DNA of 58,548 nt from an uncultured Alphaproteobacteria bacterium (GCA_937864925.1 CALMFH010000211.1:1-58548); one strand, 5' to 3'. Positions 26,907-36,351 are shown, counted from the stretch's first letter. Notes: generated from the letters alone by a model not told the origin. Translations and numbers: made by a program.

Positions 26907-27165
26907 CGCCGCGCCACCGAAGTGGGCGGGCGTCGCGTGTGATCGCCGACGGAGAAGGGCTCGAACCATGGTTCCTCTCGGGCAACGCCCATCGGGCGCT
27001 CACGCGCCGCGACTCGTCCCGCCCCGACTGGAACCCGAGAAGGGTGGCGATTTCAAGTCGGTCGACGCACCACGACCCGACACGCTCCGGCGGTCGCGTT
27101 GACAGAACCTGCCGGACCGGCTTCCCTCACGCCTCGTTCCGACCCGATCCGTCATCGAGGACCCC

Positions 27166-27735
27166 ATGCCCGACGCGCTCGAACTGCTCGAGACCCGCCG
27201 CACCATCGCCGCCCTGCAACTCGCCGAGCCCGGCCCGAGCGATGCCGAGATCCGTCGCCTCGTCGCCGTCGCGTCGCGCGTTCCCGACCACGGCAAGCTG
27301 ACGCCCTGGCGCTTCGTGCTCTATCGCGGCGGCGCCCGCGCCGCCCTCGATGCGCGTCTGGCACCCCTCTACCGCGCGAAATTCCCCGACGTCCCGGCCG
27401 AGAAGGCCGAGTTCGAACTGACCCGCTTCCAGCGCGTGCCCCTCACCGTCGGTGTGATCTCGCGCACCCAGGAGCATTTCAAGATCCCGATCTGGGAGCA
27501 GGAACTCTCCGCCGGCGCCGCCTGTATGAACCTGCTCCTCGCCGTCCATGCCCTCGGCTACGCCGGCCAGTGGCTCTCCGGCTGGTGCTGTTACGACACC
27601 GACGCCTCGGCGATCCTCGGTGCGAAGGAGGGCGAGCGCTTCGCCGGCCTGATCGCCATCGGCACGCCGACCGTACCGCCGGTCGACCGGCCGCGCCCGG
27701 CCTACGAGGACGTCGTCACCGAGTGGGGCGCCTGA
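27166..27735 (+). CDS. Nitroreductase family protein
   Basis: 189 residues with GAGGA before the ATG. An FMN-dependent nitroreductase of the small YdjA-like group: LELLETRRTIAALQL (FMN-binding Arg region), ASRVPDHGKLTPWRFVLYRG, LSAGAACMNLLLAVHALGYAGQWLSGW, and a GLIAIGTPT end. Cytoplasmic; the substrate is unknown. It is followed 22 bases later by a flavin reductase gene, so the two may form a flavin-redox pair in one transcript (inference). Confidence 0.9.
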   Translation: MPDALELLETRRTIAALQLAEPGPSDAEIRRLVAVASRVPDHGKLTPWRFVLYRGGARAALDARLAPLYRAKFPDVPAEKAEFELTRFQRVPLTVGVISRTQEHFKIPIWEQELSAGAACMNLLLAVHALGYAGQWLSGWCCYDTDASAILGAKEGERFAGLIAIGTPTVPPVDRPRPAYEDVVTEWGA

Positions 27736-27757
27736 CGGCGAGGGGAGAGCGGACACC

Positions 27758-28375
27758 ATGTTCTATGCCGTCGCCGACGGGCTTCCCGGCCTCGCCATCG
27801 ATCCCTTCAAGGCGATCGTCGCGCCACGCCCGATCGCCTGGATCTCGACGGTCGACGGCGACGGCCGGCTCAACCTCGCGCCCTACAGCTATTTCAACGC
27901 CGTCTGCGCCGCACCGCCGATGGTGATGTTCTCCTCGGACGGTTGGAAGGACACGGTGTCGGCCTGTGCCGAGACACGCGAATTCGTCGTCAATCTCGCG
28001 AGCTTCGACCTGCGTGACCAGGTGAACGAGAGTTCGGCGCCGCTGCCGCGTGGGGCGAGCGAGTTCGACCATGTCGGACTGACGCCGGAACCGTCACGGC
28101 TCGTCCGCCCGCCGCGGATCCGCGACGCCGCAGCGGCACTCGAATGCCGGGTGACCGAGATCCTGAACCCGAAGACGGTCGACGGCCGCGCCACCGGCAA
28201 CCACGTCGTCTTCGGCGAGGTGGTGGGCGTCCACCTCCGCGACGACTGCCTCGTCGACGGTCGCTTCGACATGGTGCGCGCCGGCACCATCGGCCGTTGC
28301 GGCTATTCGGATTTCGTCCACGTCACCGCGCTGTTCCGTATGCCGCGCCCCAAAGGCGGCGGCAACGGCGCCTGA
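27758..28375 (+). CDS. Flavin reductase family protein
   Basis: 205 residues with GGGGAGAG before the ATG. FMN-binding split-barrel fold: DPFKAIVAPRPIAWISTVD, LNLAPYSYFNAVCAAPPMVMF, a DTVSACAETREFVVNLAS segment, and HVVFGEVVGVHL in the second half. It resembles the flavoredoxin or flavin-reductase-like group that binds FMN tightly. Its position behind the nitroreductase suggests it may supply or share reduced flavin. Ends 16 bases from a convergent gene. Confidence 0.9.
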   Translation: MFYAVADGLPGLAIDPFKAIVAPRPIAWISTVDGDGRLNLAPYSYFNAVCAAPPMVMFSSDGWKDTVSACAETREFVVNLASFDLRDQVNESSAPLPRGASEFDHVGLTPEPSRLVRPPRIRDAAAALECRVTEILNPKTVDGRATGNHVVFGEVVGVHLRDDCLVDGRFDMVRAGTIGRCGYSDFVHVTALFRMPRPKGGGNGA

Positions 28376-28391
28376 TCCGACGAAGCGGGGG

Positions 28392-30194
28392 TCAGGTCGC
28401 CAGGCCGCGACCGAACACCATGCGTGCCGCTATGGTGAAGGGCGACAGCGGTTCGGTCGGCGCACGACCGGGATCGTCGGCGCGGCGGTGCGCGTCGATA
28501 TGGCCGTGGCCCTCCTCGGCGCCGGCGAGGCGCGCCACCAGATGATCGCCGAGCGCCGCGCGCGCCGCCGCCGAGGTCAGCGAGTGGTCGGCGTTCGGGA
28601 TGCGCAGGATCTCGAGCCCGGGGAGCCCGGCGATGCGCGCACCCTCTCGGCCGGTGTGCAGCTCGAGTTCGCCGACCGCCTTGTCGCCCTCGGAAAGCAC
28701 GATCGACACCGCCACCCCACGCGCCGCGAGTGTGCGGAAGCCCTGCTCGATCGGCCCGGGCCGGCGGCTCCCGCCGCTGTTCTTGAGGCGGCGGTAGGTG
28801 TCGAGGCCGATGCGCACCACCCGTTTGGCGAGCCGCCAGGGCCGATCGAGCGGCCCCGCCCCGGCGATCGCCCCGTCGCTTTCCTCGGCGCGCTTCGCCT
28901 CGCTCTCGAACTCGTGCGGTCGCGCCCGCATCCAGGCCGAGAGATGCACCGCGTAGCTCGCATCCCAGACGAAGCACAGCTGGTTGATCGACACGATCCC
29001 GGCGACGCGCTCGTCGCCGACCGCGGTGTGGAAGGCCTGATAGGCTCCCGAACAGGCGCCGATCAACCACGGTCGCGTCAGGCCGTGCCGCGCCATCTCC
29101 TCGATCGCCGCCACCACGTCGGCCTTGCCGACTTCGTGGTAGAGCGCCAACGGCGGGGTGTGGGCGTGGGCCGGACTGTCGCCGATGCCGGCGAGATCCA
29201 TGCGCAACACCGCGACGCCGCTCCGCGCCAGCCGTCGTGACAGGTCGACCGCCTGTCGCGCCCAGCCGATGTGGGGATTGCGCCCCGAATTGAGCCAGAT
29301 CGCGGCGCGCCGCGGCGCGCTCGGTCCGGCCGGCAGGCACAGCACCCCGGCGAGCCCGTCGCCGAAGACGACCCGCTCCTCGACCCAACCGTCCCCCGAG
29401 ATCCGCGCCACCGCCGGCTTCGGCGGGGCGATCGTCGCCGCCGGCGGATCGGTGGCGAGACGGCGGACGACGTCGGCGACCGTGTCGAGCGCCGGCTCCG
29501 ACGCCGTCGGATCGCACATCATCCGCGCATAGCCGGAGAAGGCGGTGGTCTCGACCCGCGCGCCCGTCGCCTCCAGCGCCGTGGCGATGCGGCCGAGCCC
29601 GGTCGATCCGACGTCGCCGACGAGGAGCACCTCGGGCGCCGGCGCATGGCGCAGCATGGTGAGATCGATCGCCTCGAGCCGGGCGAGTGTTGCCGCGTCC
29701 AGGCGGAATCCGGCGATGTCGATCGCTCCGTCCGGCAGAATGCCGCCGCCGGTGGCGTCGACGAGCCGGGCGAGGATCGAGAGTTCACGAGTATGGGCCC
29801 GCCCGCTCGCCGGCGGTGCCATCAGCACCAGTCGGTCGACACCGCCGAGTTCGGTCGCCGCGGCGGAGGCCAGCAGCGCGCCGAGGCGCAGGCCGAGAAG
29901 CACCACCTCGCCGACCCCGACGGCCTCGCGCATCCAGCGCACCGCGCCGACGACGTCCGCGATCCAGGCGGCGGTGCGGTCGGCGTCGATGGGCAGATCG
30001 GCAGCGTCGCCGGTGTCGCGCGGTTCGATTCTGAGCGTCGGCAGGCCGGCGGCGGCGAGTTCGTCACCCAGGGTGCGGAGCGTCACCCGCGAACACAGAT
30101 CCTCGTAGCCGTGGGCCCCGACCACCACGACACCGCGGCCACCGTTCGCCGGATGGAACCAGCCCACCGAGCCGTCGAGTGCGATCGCTTCCAT
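28392..30194 (-). CDS. Tandem alpha/beta hydrolase with two different nucleophile elbows
   Basis: 600 residues with GGAGGG six bases before the ATG at 30194. Two alpha/beta hydrolase domains in one chain. In the N-terminal domain (about 1-245) the elbow is GLRLG at 101-105, with arginine where a serine is normal, so it is probably inactive. In the C-terminal domain (about 265-555) the elbow is GACSG at 379-383, giving a cysteine nucleophile (Cys 381), with DLAGIGDS and an IPNADHSL histidine region. Cysteine elbows also occur in exosortase-associated hydrolases, as I recall, but no exosortase is seen here. It lies next to GH5 and WecG genes, so glycan deacylation or lipid-carrier work is possible. 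Confidence 0.75.
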   Translation of the reverse strand: MEAIALDGSVGWFHPANGGRGVVVVGAHGYEDLCSRVTLRTLGDELAAAGLPTLRIEPRDTGDAADLPIDADRTAAWIADVVGAVRWMREAVGVGEVVLLGLRLGALLASAAATELGGVDRLVLMAPPASGRAHTRELSILARLVDATGGGILPDGAIDIAGFRLDAATLARLEAIDLTMLRHAPAPEVLLVGDVGSTGLGRIATALEATGARVETTAFSGYARMMCDPTASEPALDTVADVVRRLATDPPAATIAPPKPAVARISGDGWVEERVVFGDGLAGVLCLPAGPSAPRRAAIWLNSGRNPHIGWARQAVDLSRRLARSGVAVLRMDLAGIGDSPAHAHTPPLALYHEVGKADVVAAIEEMARHGLTRPWLIGACSGAYQAFHTAVGDERVAGIVSINQLCFVWDASYAVHLSAWMRARPHEFESEAKRAEESDGAIAGAGPLDRPWRLAKRVVRIGLDTYRRLKNSGGSRRPGPIEQGFRTLAARGVAVSIVLSEGDKAVGELELHTGREGARIAGLPGLEILRIPNADHSLTSAAARAALGDHLVARLAGAEEGHGHIDAHRRADDPGRAPTEPLSPFTIAARMVFGRGLAT

Positions 30195-30250
30195 CGTCGT
30201 CCCTCCACGGCGATCGAAGCGCCGTTCCTCGGTCCCTTCGATCCGGTCGC

Positions 30251-31396
30251 TCACGATCGCGGCGGGGTGCTCGCACCTCGCCGCCCGACGAGCACCGAGA
30301 GCACCGCCTCGTCCGGTTCCCCGGTCTTCACGTCGACGAAGCCGAAGCCGTCGCGATAGTCCCAGTGGGTCCACCCGAGGCAGTTCGCCTCCGCCGCGCC
30401 GCGAACCGCGGCGAGCCAGGCGAGCCGGTCGGCCGGCGCCGCATGGGCGCGGTAGACCCCGAATTCTCCGATCACCACGGCGCGGCCGTGGGTTCGGCTC
30501 CAGTCGCCGAGGGCGCGCATGTGACGCTCGATCTCGGCGGCGTCGAAGGTGCGGCCGGCGAAGCCGGCGAGGTGGTCGGCGACGGCGTGTTCACCCTTCG
30601 CACGCGCCGTCTCGGCGAGCCGGGCGAGCTTCGGATCGTGGTCGAGGATCGGGAACGGCACCCCGGCGAGGAAGCCGATCGGATCGGGCCTCAGCCAGTC
30701 GGCACCCTGATGGGTGAACACCATCGGGTCGTAGTAGTGGACGGAATAGACCGTGTTGCGATCGCCGATCGGTGCCGCCGCCGTCAGCCGCTCGACCCGT
30801 TGCGGCCCGCCGGTGGAAACGACGAAGGTCGCCGTCGGCATCTCGCGCCGCATCGCGGTGACGATCGCCGCCTGCATCCCCGTCCAGGTCGCATCGTCGA
30901 GCGGTGGTTCGTTGAGCACCTCGGCCGCGACCTCGTGCTCGACCCGCGCTTCGACCAACGGCCCGAGAACCCGCCAGGCGTCGACCACCGCGTCGCGCGC
31001 CGCGGTCGGATCGTGGCGGAAGAGATCGCCGAGCCGCTCGCCGCCGTGCAGATCGACGACCACGGCGAAGCCGAGGGAGGAGAGTCGGTCCAGTCCGGTC
31101 GAGATCGCCTGCCGCCGAGCCGAGATCTCCGCCGCCGGCGAGAAGCGCGTCATCACGCTCTCCGCCGCGATCGGTAGTCGCAGATGCAGGAAGCCGCGCT
31201 CCCGCAGCGCCCTCAACTGCTCGACATCGGGTGGCCGCGCCACCGGCTCGTCGAACCAGCCTGTCAGGGCGAAGCCGCGCGCCAACTCCGGATGCGCCGG
31301 CGGACAGACCCGACCGTGATCCCCCGCGAACGCCGACGCCGCGGCGAGGACCGCCGCGGCGAAGATCGAACGTCCGAGGAAGGTCCGCGCCCTCAT
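30251..31396 (-). CDS. Secreted GH5-type glycoside hydrolase
   Basis: 381 residues with a signal peptide (MRARTFLGRSIFAAAVLAAA, cleaved near SAFA). A GH5/cellulase (beta/alpha)8 fold: a FLHLRLPI strand, VVVDLHGG, then AEVLNEPP with the acid/base Glu, VHYYDPM, and VIGEFGVYR with the nucleophile Glu, followed by LGWTHWDYRDGFGF. Both catalytic glutamates are present. Probably periplasmic or extracellular. It starts two bases after the stop of the wecG-like gene, so it is translated with it. It may trim or release the polysaccharide made by this block. Confidence 0.85.
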   Translation of the reverse strand: MRARTFLGRSIFAAAVLAAASAFAGDHGRVCPPAHPELARGFALTGWFDEPVARPPDVEQLRALRERGFLHLRLPIAAESVMTRFSPAAEISARRQAISTGLDRLSSLGFAVVVDLHGGERLGDLFRHDPTAARDAVVDAWRVLGPLVEARVEHEVAAEVLNEPPLDDATWTGMQAAIVTAMRREMPTATFVVSTGGPQRVERLTAAAPIGDRNTVYSVHYYDPMVFTHQGADWLRPDPIGFLAGVPFPILDHDPKLARLAETARAKGEHAVADHLAGFAGRTFDAAEIERHMRALGDWSRTHGRAVVIGEFGVYRAHAAPADRLAWLAAVRGAAEANCLGWTHWDYRDGFGFVDVKTGEPDEAVLSVLVGRRGASTPPRS

Positions 31397-31398
31397 GC

Positions 31399-32235
31399 TC
31401 AGTCCGTCCGGGTGAGGAGGAGACGCAACGCCGCGAAATTGGTGTCGAGGTAACGTCTGCCGAGCCGGCGCGGTTCCAGCAGCGCCCTCCAGGCCCATTC
31501 GAGGCCGACAGCCTGCAGGAACTGCGGTGCCCGCGCCCGCTTGCCCGACAGGAAGTCGAAGAGCCCTCCGGAGGTCTTGATCACCCCGACCCTGGTCAGG
31601 CGGTGACGGTTGCGCACCACGAAGGCCTGTTCTTTCGGGACACCGAGGCCGAGCCACAGCACGTCCGGGGCGAAGGCGTTCACCGCCTCGCACACCGCCT
31701 CTTCCTCGTCGAGCGAGAAATAGCCGTCGCGGCCGTCGATCTCCGGCACGTCGGGATAGAGACCGCGCAGATTGGCGACCGCCGCGGCGTTCACCTCGGC
31801 CGTGGCGCCGAGCAGGTAGGAACGCAGGCCCGCTTCCGGCGAGAGCTTCATCACGTCGTGAACGAGATCGGTGGTGGCGACCCGTTCCGGCAGCGGCACG
31901 CTGGCCATGTGCCAGGAGGCGAAGACCATCGGCATTCCGTCGGCATGGATCGCGTCGGCCTCGAGGAACAATCGGCGGATCTCGGGGTCACGATCGCATT
32001 CGACCAGCACCTGTCCGTTGGCCGAGGTCAGATATTGCGGCGGCAATCCGCTGCCGCGCCGCGCCAGCGCCGACTCGACCATGCGCTGTGCCGCTTCGGC
32101 CCGATCGACGACGGTGATCGGCAGATCGCCGAGCCGGATCGTCTCCGAACGACGCACGCGCCGATCGACCTCGACATGAGTCTGAGCGGTCGGGGCGAAA
32201 GCCGTTCGGGCGGCGTCGGAGATGATGTCGGACAT
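31399..32235 (-). CDS. WecG/TagA/CpsF-family glycosyltransferase
   Basis: 278 residues with GGTAGGAAG before the ATG at 32235. It has GT26-family features: LPPQYLTSANGQVLVECDRD, IHADGMPMVFASW (the DG motif), RSYLLGATAEVNAAAVANL, ELDGRDGYF-like EIDGRDGYFSL, and VLWLGLGVPKEQAFV, ending with GLFDFLSGKRARAPQFLQAVGLEWAWRALLEPRR. It is a membrane-associated transferase that adds a sugar, such as ManNAc/ManNAcA-type or glucuronic acid, to undecaprenyl-linked intermediates. It is coupled to the GH5 gene. Confidence 0.92.
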   Translation of the reverse strand: MSDIISDAARTAFAPTAQTHVEVDRRVRRSETIRLGDLPITVVDRAEAAQRMVESALARRGSGLPPQYLTSANGQVLVECDRDPEIRRLFLEADAIHADGMPMVFASWHMASVPLPERVATTDLVHDVMKLSPEAGLRSYLLGATAEVNAAAVANLRGLYPDVPEIDGRDGYFSLDEEEAVCEAVNAFAPDVLWLGLGVPKEQAFVVRNRHRLTRVGVIKTSGGLFDFLSGKRARAPQFLQAVGLEWAWRALLEPRRLGRRYLDTNFAALRLLLTRTD

Positions 32236-32336
32236 GTCTTCCTACCTCTGCACACCACTCTAGTGACCAGAGGTAAAGAGACGTCCACGAACGCCGGTCC
32301 GAGATCGGAGAACGCGTGTAAACCCTAACGAAGCGG

Positions 32337-33650
32337 TTACGGATCGCTTCGCATTCGAAGAATTGCCAGCGCACTCGGATCGACGCCGATGTCGCGGGCG
32401 CACAGATAGGCGACCACCCCGGCGAAAGGCGCGATGGCGATGCCGACGGCGATCGCAGCGCCGAGAATGCCCATCGTCGGCACCAGCACCACCAGGGCGG
32501 TGATGCGGACGGCGAGGGCGCCGACCACCAGCTTCAGATAGAGCTTCTCCTGTCCGGTGATCAGCATCATCGTGCTGCCCGGACCGGCCAAGGTGGTGAA
32601 GGCGGCGACGCCGGCGAGCACCAGCAGGATGGTGAATTCGTCGCGATAGCTCTCGCCGAACAGCGAGAGGAGCCAGGGGCCGGCGAAGACGAGCGCCGCG
32701 GCCAGCACGCCGACGAGGGCCGTCGCCAGCATCATCACCCGGACGAGCAGCCGTTGCAGTTCCTGAGCGCGGCCGCCGTAGTAGAGCTCGGCGATGCGCG
32801 AGGCGGAGTAGCTGTGCAGGCCCGAAGTCACCATCGGAAAGACGGCGGCGATGCGCGCGGCGACGAAGTAGCCGGCCGAGGCGACCGGCCCGGCGAGCGC
32901 GCCGATCAGCACCACATCGGCATATTGGTTGGCCGCTTCCGCCATGGCGGCGGTGGTCATCGCGGCGGAACGGCGCGTCCAGTCGCCGGTGGCGTATTCG
33001 GCCGTGGTCTCGCGGATCGTCACCGGCATGCCGTTGCGCACCACGATCGACTGGAAGAGGAGGGCGGCGACCTGACCGGCCGCGGCCACCGCGAAGAACG
33101 AGGTGATCGACGTCCGCCCACCGGCGAACATCGCCCAGGCGAGCGACAGCATCAGTGGCACCCGCCAGGTGAGCTCGCGGTTCGGCTCGGAGAGGAAGAC
33201 GCCGCGCACCGCGCGCGCCAGACTCGAACCGTAGTGGAGCAGCGTCTGAGTGAAGAGGAAGGCGGCGACCGACGCGAGGTCGGAGGCGGTGAGCCGCCCG
33301 TCGACCACCGTCGCCCACCCGACGAAACCGGAGACGGCGAGGATCGCGCCGAGCGCCGAGACCCTGAGCCCGTAGGTGATCGCGCCGCGGGCGAGGGCCG
33401 GTGAACACTCGAAGAATTCGCCCCATGACCGCAGGATCAACGTGTCCTGACCGAGCACCGCCAACACGGCGAGGAAGGAGACGGCATTGAAGACGATGAC
33501 GAGCAGACCGAAATCCGCGACGTTCATCGTCCGCGCCGCGAGCGCGAACATCACCAGCGCCACGCCGGAACCGGACACCTTCACCCCGAGCGACAGCACG
33601 GCGCCGACCACCGGATGTTCGGACAGCAGCGCCTGGAAGCGGGTCGTCAT
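32337..33650 (-). CDS. Polysaccharide flippase (Wzx/MATE-like)
   Basis: 437 residues from the ATG at 33650, which overlaps the upstream stop by four bases (ATGA). About twelve transmembrane segments in the polysaccharide-transport pattern. It begins VVGAVLSLGVKVSGSGVALV with FALAARTMNVADFGLLVIVF, the usual start of Wzx proteins, and has a mid-chain segment EAANQYADVVLIGALAGPVA. It should flip undecaprenyl-diphosphate-linked repeat units across the inner membrane. It is the only flippase seen and sits between glycosyltransferase genes. Confidence 0.88.
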   Translation of the reverse strand: MTTRFQALLSEHPVVGAVLSLGVKVSGSGVALVMFALAARTMNVADFGLLVIVFNAVSFLAVLAVLGQDTLILRSWGEFFECSPALARGAITYGLRVSALGAILAVSGFVGWATVVDGRLTASDLASVAAFLFTQTLLHYGSSLARAVRGVFLSEPNRELTWRVPLMLSLAWAMFAGGRTSITSFFAVAAAGQVAALLFQSIVVRNGMPVTIRETTAEYATGDWTRRSAAMTTAAMAEAANQYADVVLIGALAGPVASAGYFVAARIAAVFPMVTSGLHSYSASRIAELYYGGRAQELQRLLVRVMMLATALVGVLAAALVFAGPWLLSLFGESYRDEFTILLVLAGVAAFTTLAGPGSTMMLITGQEKLYLKLVVGALAVRITALVVLVPTMGILGAAIAVGIAIAPFAGVVAYLCARDIGVDPSALAILRMRSDP

Positions 33651-35176
33651 GCCGCGCCTCCGGGCGTGGCGGCGCGCTCGACGAGACCGGCGAGCCGAGA
33701 CCATTTCGGCCGCACCACCGATCCGTCGATCACCTCGAGCCGTCCGGCGCGGTTCACCGTATGGAACTTGCGGCCCGGCCAACGCGGCCCCGGCGCCAAC
33801 CGATGGCGCACCACCTGGGCGAAACCCTCGTCGTCGAGACGGGTGATCTCGGCGATGGCGAGGGCGGCGCCATAGCCGTCGCTGCAGTCCTGTACCGGGC
33901 GGAAGAGCCGTCCGTCACGACGGAAGACGGCGCCCGCCGGCCGTGCCGAGGTGCGGTCGATCAGCACCGGGTTGGTGGCGTGCGCCGTCCACGGCCCGAA
34001 CAACGACGGTGCCGAATGGATCGCCAGCACGTCCGACCAGCCGCCCTCGCCGTCGTGCTCGGTGCCGAGCATCCACCAGCGCCCGCCGTGTTCGAAGACG
34101 GTCGCGTCCGAGAGCGAAATGTCGTGGAGCAGCGTCGCGGCGCGCTCCCAGCGATCGGGGAAGCGAGCGCAGCGATAGAGCGCCACGTCAAGAGCGTTGC
34201 TGCTCTCCGGGATCATCCACAGTTCGCCGGCGTGTTCGATGAGATAGGGGTAGGAGAGGTGCCAGGGTTCCTCCAGCGCCACCACCGCCTCGCCCGACGG
34301 GCCGTTCTCGTCGAAGGGGATCGCCGAGATCACCCCCTTGCCGACGCGATGGTCGAGGTCCTCGACGAAGACATGGGCGCGGCCGTCGTGAATCATCGGG
34401 AAGGGATCGGCGAAGAAGCGATGGCCGGGGTCCCGCAGGACGTGGAAGAGCGGTCCGGAGAGGTCGCCGGTTTCGGCGATGCCCGGGCCGTCGTGCAGGC
34501 GCCAGCCGACGCGCCAGTGCGGCGCCCAGCAGCTGAGGCGGTAGAGGGCACGGGCGAGCGAGCCGGCGAGCGAAGCGGCGGCGAGCCGGGCGACGTCGCG
34601 GCGGTGTTTGAGCGGCACCCCCGGAATGATCGGGGGATCGGGGCGGTCGCGCCCCGAGACGATCGCTCCGACCCGCGCCACCAGAAGCGTGGCCAGTCGC
34701 GCCATCACCGAGTCGATCGCCCCTCCGAGCCCGGCGGCGTTCTCGAGCGAGGCGAGGCCGCGTTCGAGCACTTCACCGGTCGCCGGATCGGTCACCTCGA
34801 CGAGCGGCGTCGCACCGGACACCAGCCGTGCGATCGCCGCGTCCTCGCCGTGGTCGCCGTCCCAGGTGACGGCGAGTACCCGTGCTCCGGCTCGCGCCGT
34901 CGGCCGTGCCGTCAGATCGACGACGAGGCTCGGCACGAACCCGGCATCGGCCGGCGGCGCGATCGTCGCGGTCTCGACCGGTTCGGCTCCGACCGCGCGC
35001 TGCCGGCGCATGATCATCCGCTCCAGCTGCAGCAGCAGTTCGACGCCCCGCGTCGCCGGCGCCCGCGGCGCCGTCGTCACCAGGCGCACCGTCGCACCGA
35101 GCCCGGCCAGCCGCTCGGCGAGGCGACGCATCCACCGGCGGCCACGGCCGTCTTCGACGACGAGAAGCAGGTTCAT
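33647..35176 (-). CDS. Formyltransferase-like / beta-propeller fusion (Gint1-type)
   Basis: 509 residues. The first 190 residues are an Ala/Arg-rich alpha/beta region (MNLLLVVEDGRGRRWMRRLA...), perhaps a degraded formyl- or glycosyltransferase-like fold. The C-terminal 300 residues are a five-bladed beta-propeller of the glucosamine inositolphosphorylceramide transferase (GINT1) N-terminal/GH43-like type: HRFFADPFPMIHDGRAHVFVEDLD, KGVISAIPFDE, HLSYPYLIEHAGELWMIPES, WERAATLLHDISLSDATVF, WWMLGTEHDGEG and FRRDGRLFRPVQDCS. These blades are the recognisable part. Catalysis is unproven; it may be a glycan-modifying or glycan-binding enzyme. It overlaps both neighbours by four bases. Confidence 0.7.
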   Translation of the reverse strand: MNLLLVVEDGRGRRWMRRLAERLAGLGATVRLVTTAPRAPATRGVELLLQLERMIMRRQRAVGAEPVETATIAPPADAGFVPSLVVDLTARPTARAGARVLAVTWDGDHGEDAAIARLVSGATPLVEVTDPATGEVLERGLASLENAAGLGGAIDSVMARLATLLVARVGAIVSGRDRPDPPIIPGVPLKHRRDVARLAAASLAGSLARALYRLSCWAPHWRVGWRLHDGPGIAETGDLSGPLFHVLRDPGHRFFADPFPMIHDGRAHVFVEDLDHRVGKGVISAIPFDENGPSGEAVVALEEPWHLSYPYLIEHAGELWMIPESSNALDVALYRCARFPDRWERAATLLHDISLSDATVFEHGGRWWMLGTEHDGEGGWSDVLAIHSAPSLFGPWTAHATNPVLIDRTSARPAGAVFRRDGRLFRPVQDCSDGYGAALAIAEITRLDDEGFAQVVRHRLAPGPRWPGRKFHTVNRAGRLEVIDGSVVRPKWSRLAGLVERAATPGGAA

Positions 35177-36339
35177 ACGGCCCTCCGTGACCCGGCCACC
35201 TCGTCGATCAGCCGGGCATAGGCATCGACCATGGCATCGAGCGAGAAACGCCGAGCGAGGCCCGCCCCGACGGCGCGCAGGCGCGACGCCAGATCGGCGT
35301 CGGCGAAGACGCGATCGACCGCAGCGGCGAAGGCAGCGGTGTCAGCGGTGTCGACCAGGATCGCCGCCGGTCGGCCTTCGGCCTCCAGCACTTCGCGCAA
35401 CACCGGCAGATCGGTGGCCACCACCGGTGCGCCGGCCGCCGCTGCTTCGACCGCGGCGAGGCCGAAGGTCTCGGCGATGGTCGGGAAGACGAAGACGTCG
35501 AGCGCGGCGAGAAACTCGCCGATCGCGGTGGGCTGCAGCTCGCCGACGAAATGGACCCGGGTCGCGGCCCCGAGTTCGACGGCGAGACGCTCGAGCCGCT
35601 CCCGGTCGGCACCCTGACCGGCGAGAGCCAGATGCCGGTCGGGCATGCGCGGCAGCAGGCGGACGGCGAGATCGAGCCGTTTGGTCGGATGCAGCCGGGC
35701 GGCGCAGCCGAGGAGTTCGACGTCGGCGGGAAGACCGAACCGCGCCCGCGCCGCAGCCTTGTCGAGCCGGCCGCGTTTCAGTTCGAAACCGTGCGGGATC
35801 GACACGATGCGCGCGCGGTAGCGCGCCGGATGGCCGTCGTAGAGCCGGCGGGTGTCGTCGGAGTTGACGGTGATGCGGTCGTAGAGCCCGACACGTCCGA
35901 ACAGCCGATCGGCGATGCGCAACATCGGCGCCACCACGTCGGAGGCGGAGACCTGATTGGCGATCACCCGATGGACGCCGGCGAGATGGGCGATCGGCGC
36001 GCCGAGCACGTTGCCGTAGTGCTGGAAGGTCAGGACGACGTCGGGCTTGGCCGCGGCGATCTTGGCGCGGGCGGCGAGGACGAAGCGGGCGAGGGCGATC
36101 GGATCGCGCGGCCGGCCGTCGACGCAGACCTCGACGTTGCCGAGGTCGGAGGCGCCGCCGGTGCGGCTGTAGAAGAAGAGATGATCGACGTGGTGCCCAC
36201 GCGCCTCGAGCCCGGCGCCGACGAGCCGCGAGATCTCCTGCGCCCCGGCGTTCTCCGCCTGAGTCTGCACCATCATCACCCGCAGGCCGCGCTTCGCGTT
36301 CTCGCGTCGAGCCTCGCCCGCTACGTTTCCGACCGACAT
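35173..36339 (-). CDS. GT4-family glycosyltransferase
   Basis: 388 residues with GGGGAAAGAG before the ATG at 36339. GT-B fold: VQTQAENAGAQEISRLVGAG, VVLTFQHYGNVLG, RITVNSDDTRRLY and VSIPHGFELKR, then LLGCAARLHPTKRLDLAV, HLALAGQGADRERLERLA, and TIAETFGLAAVEAAAAGAPVVATDLPVLREVL with the EX7E-type motif. Soluble or peripheral. It overlaps the beta-propeller gene by four bases and comes just after the polymerase gene, so it is in the operon running from 37881 to 32337. Confidence 0.88.
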   Translation of the reverse strand: MSVGNVAGEARRENAKRGLRVMMVQTQAENAGAQEISRLVGAGLEARGHHVDHLFFYSRTGGASDLGNVEVCVDGRPRDPIALARFVLAARAKIAAAKPDVVLTFQHYGNVLGAPIAHLAGVHRVIANQVSASDVVAPMLRIADRLFGRVGLYDRITVNSDDTRRLYDGHPARYRARIVSIPHGFELKRGRLDKAAARARFGLPADVELLGCAARLHPTKRLDLAVRLLPRMPDRHLALAGQGADRERLERLAVELGAATRVHFVGELQPTAIGEFLAALDVFVFPTIAETFGLAAVEAAAAGAPVVATDLPVLREVLEAEGRPAAILVDTADTAAFAAAVDRVFADADLASRLRAVGAGLARRFSLDAMVDAYARLIDEVAGSRRAV

Positions 36340-36351
36340 GCTCTTTCCCCG

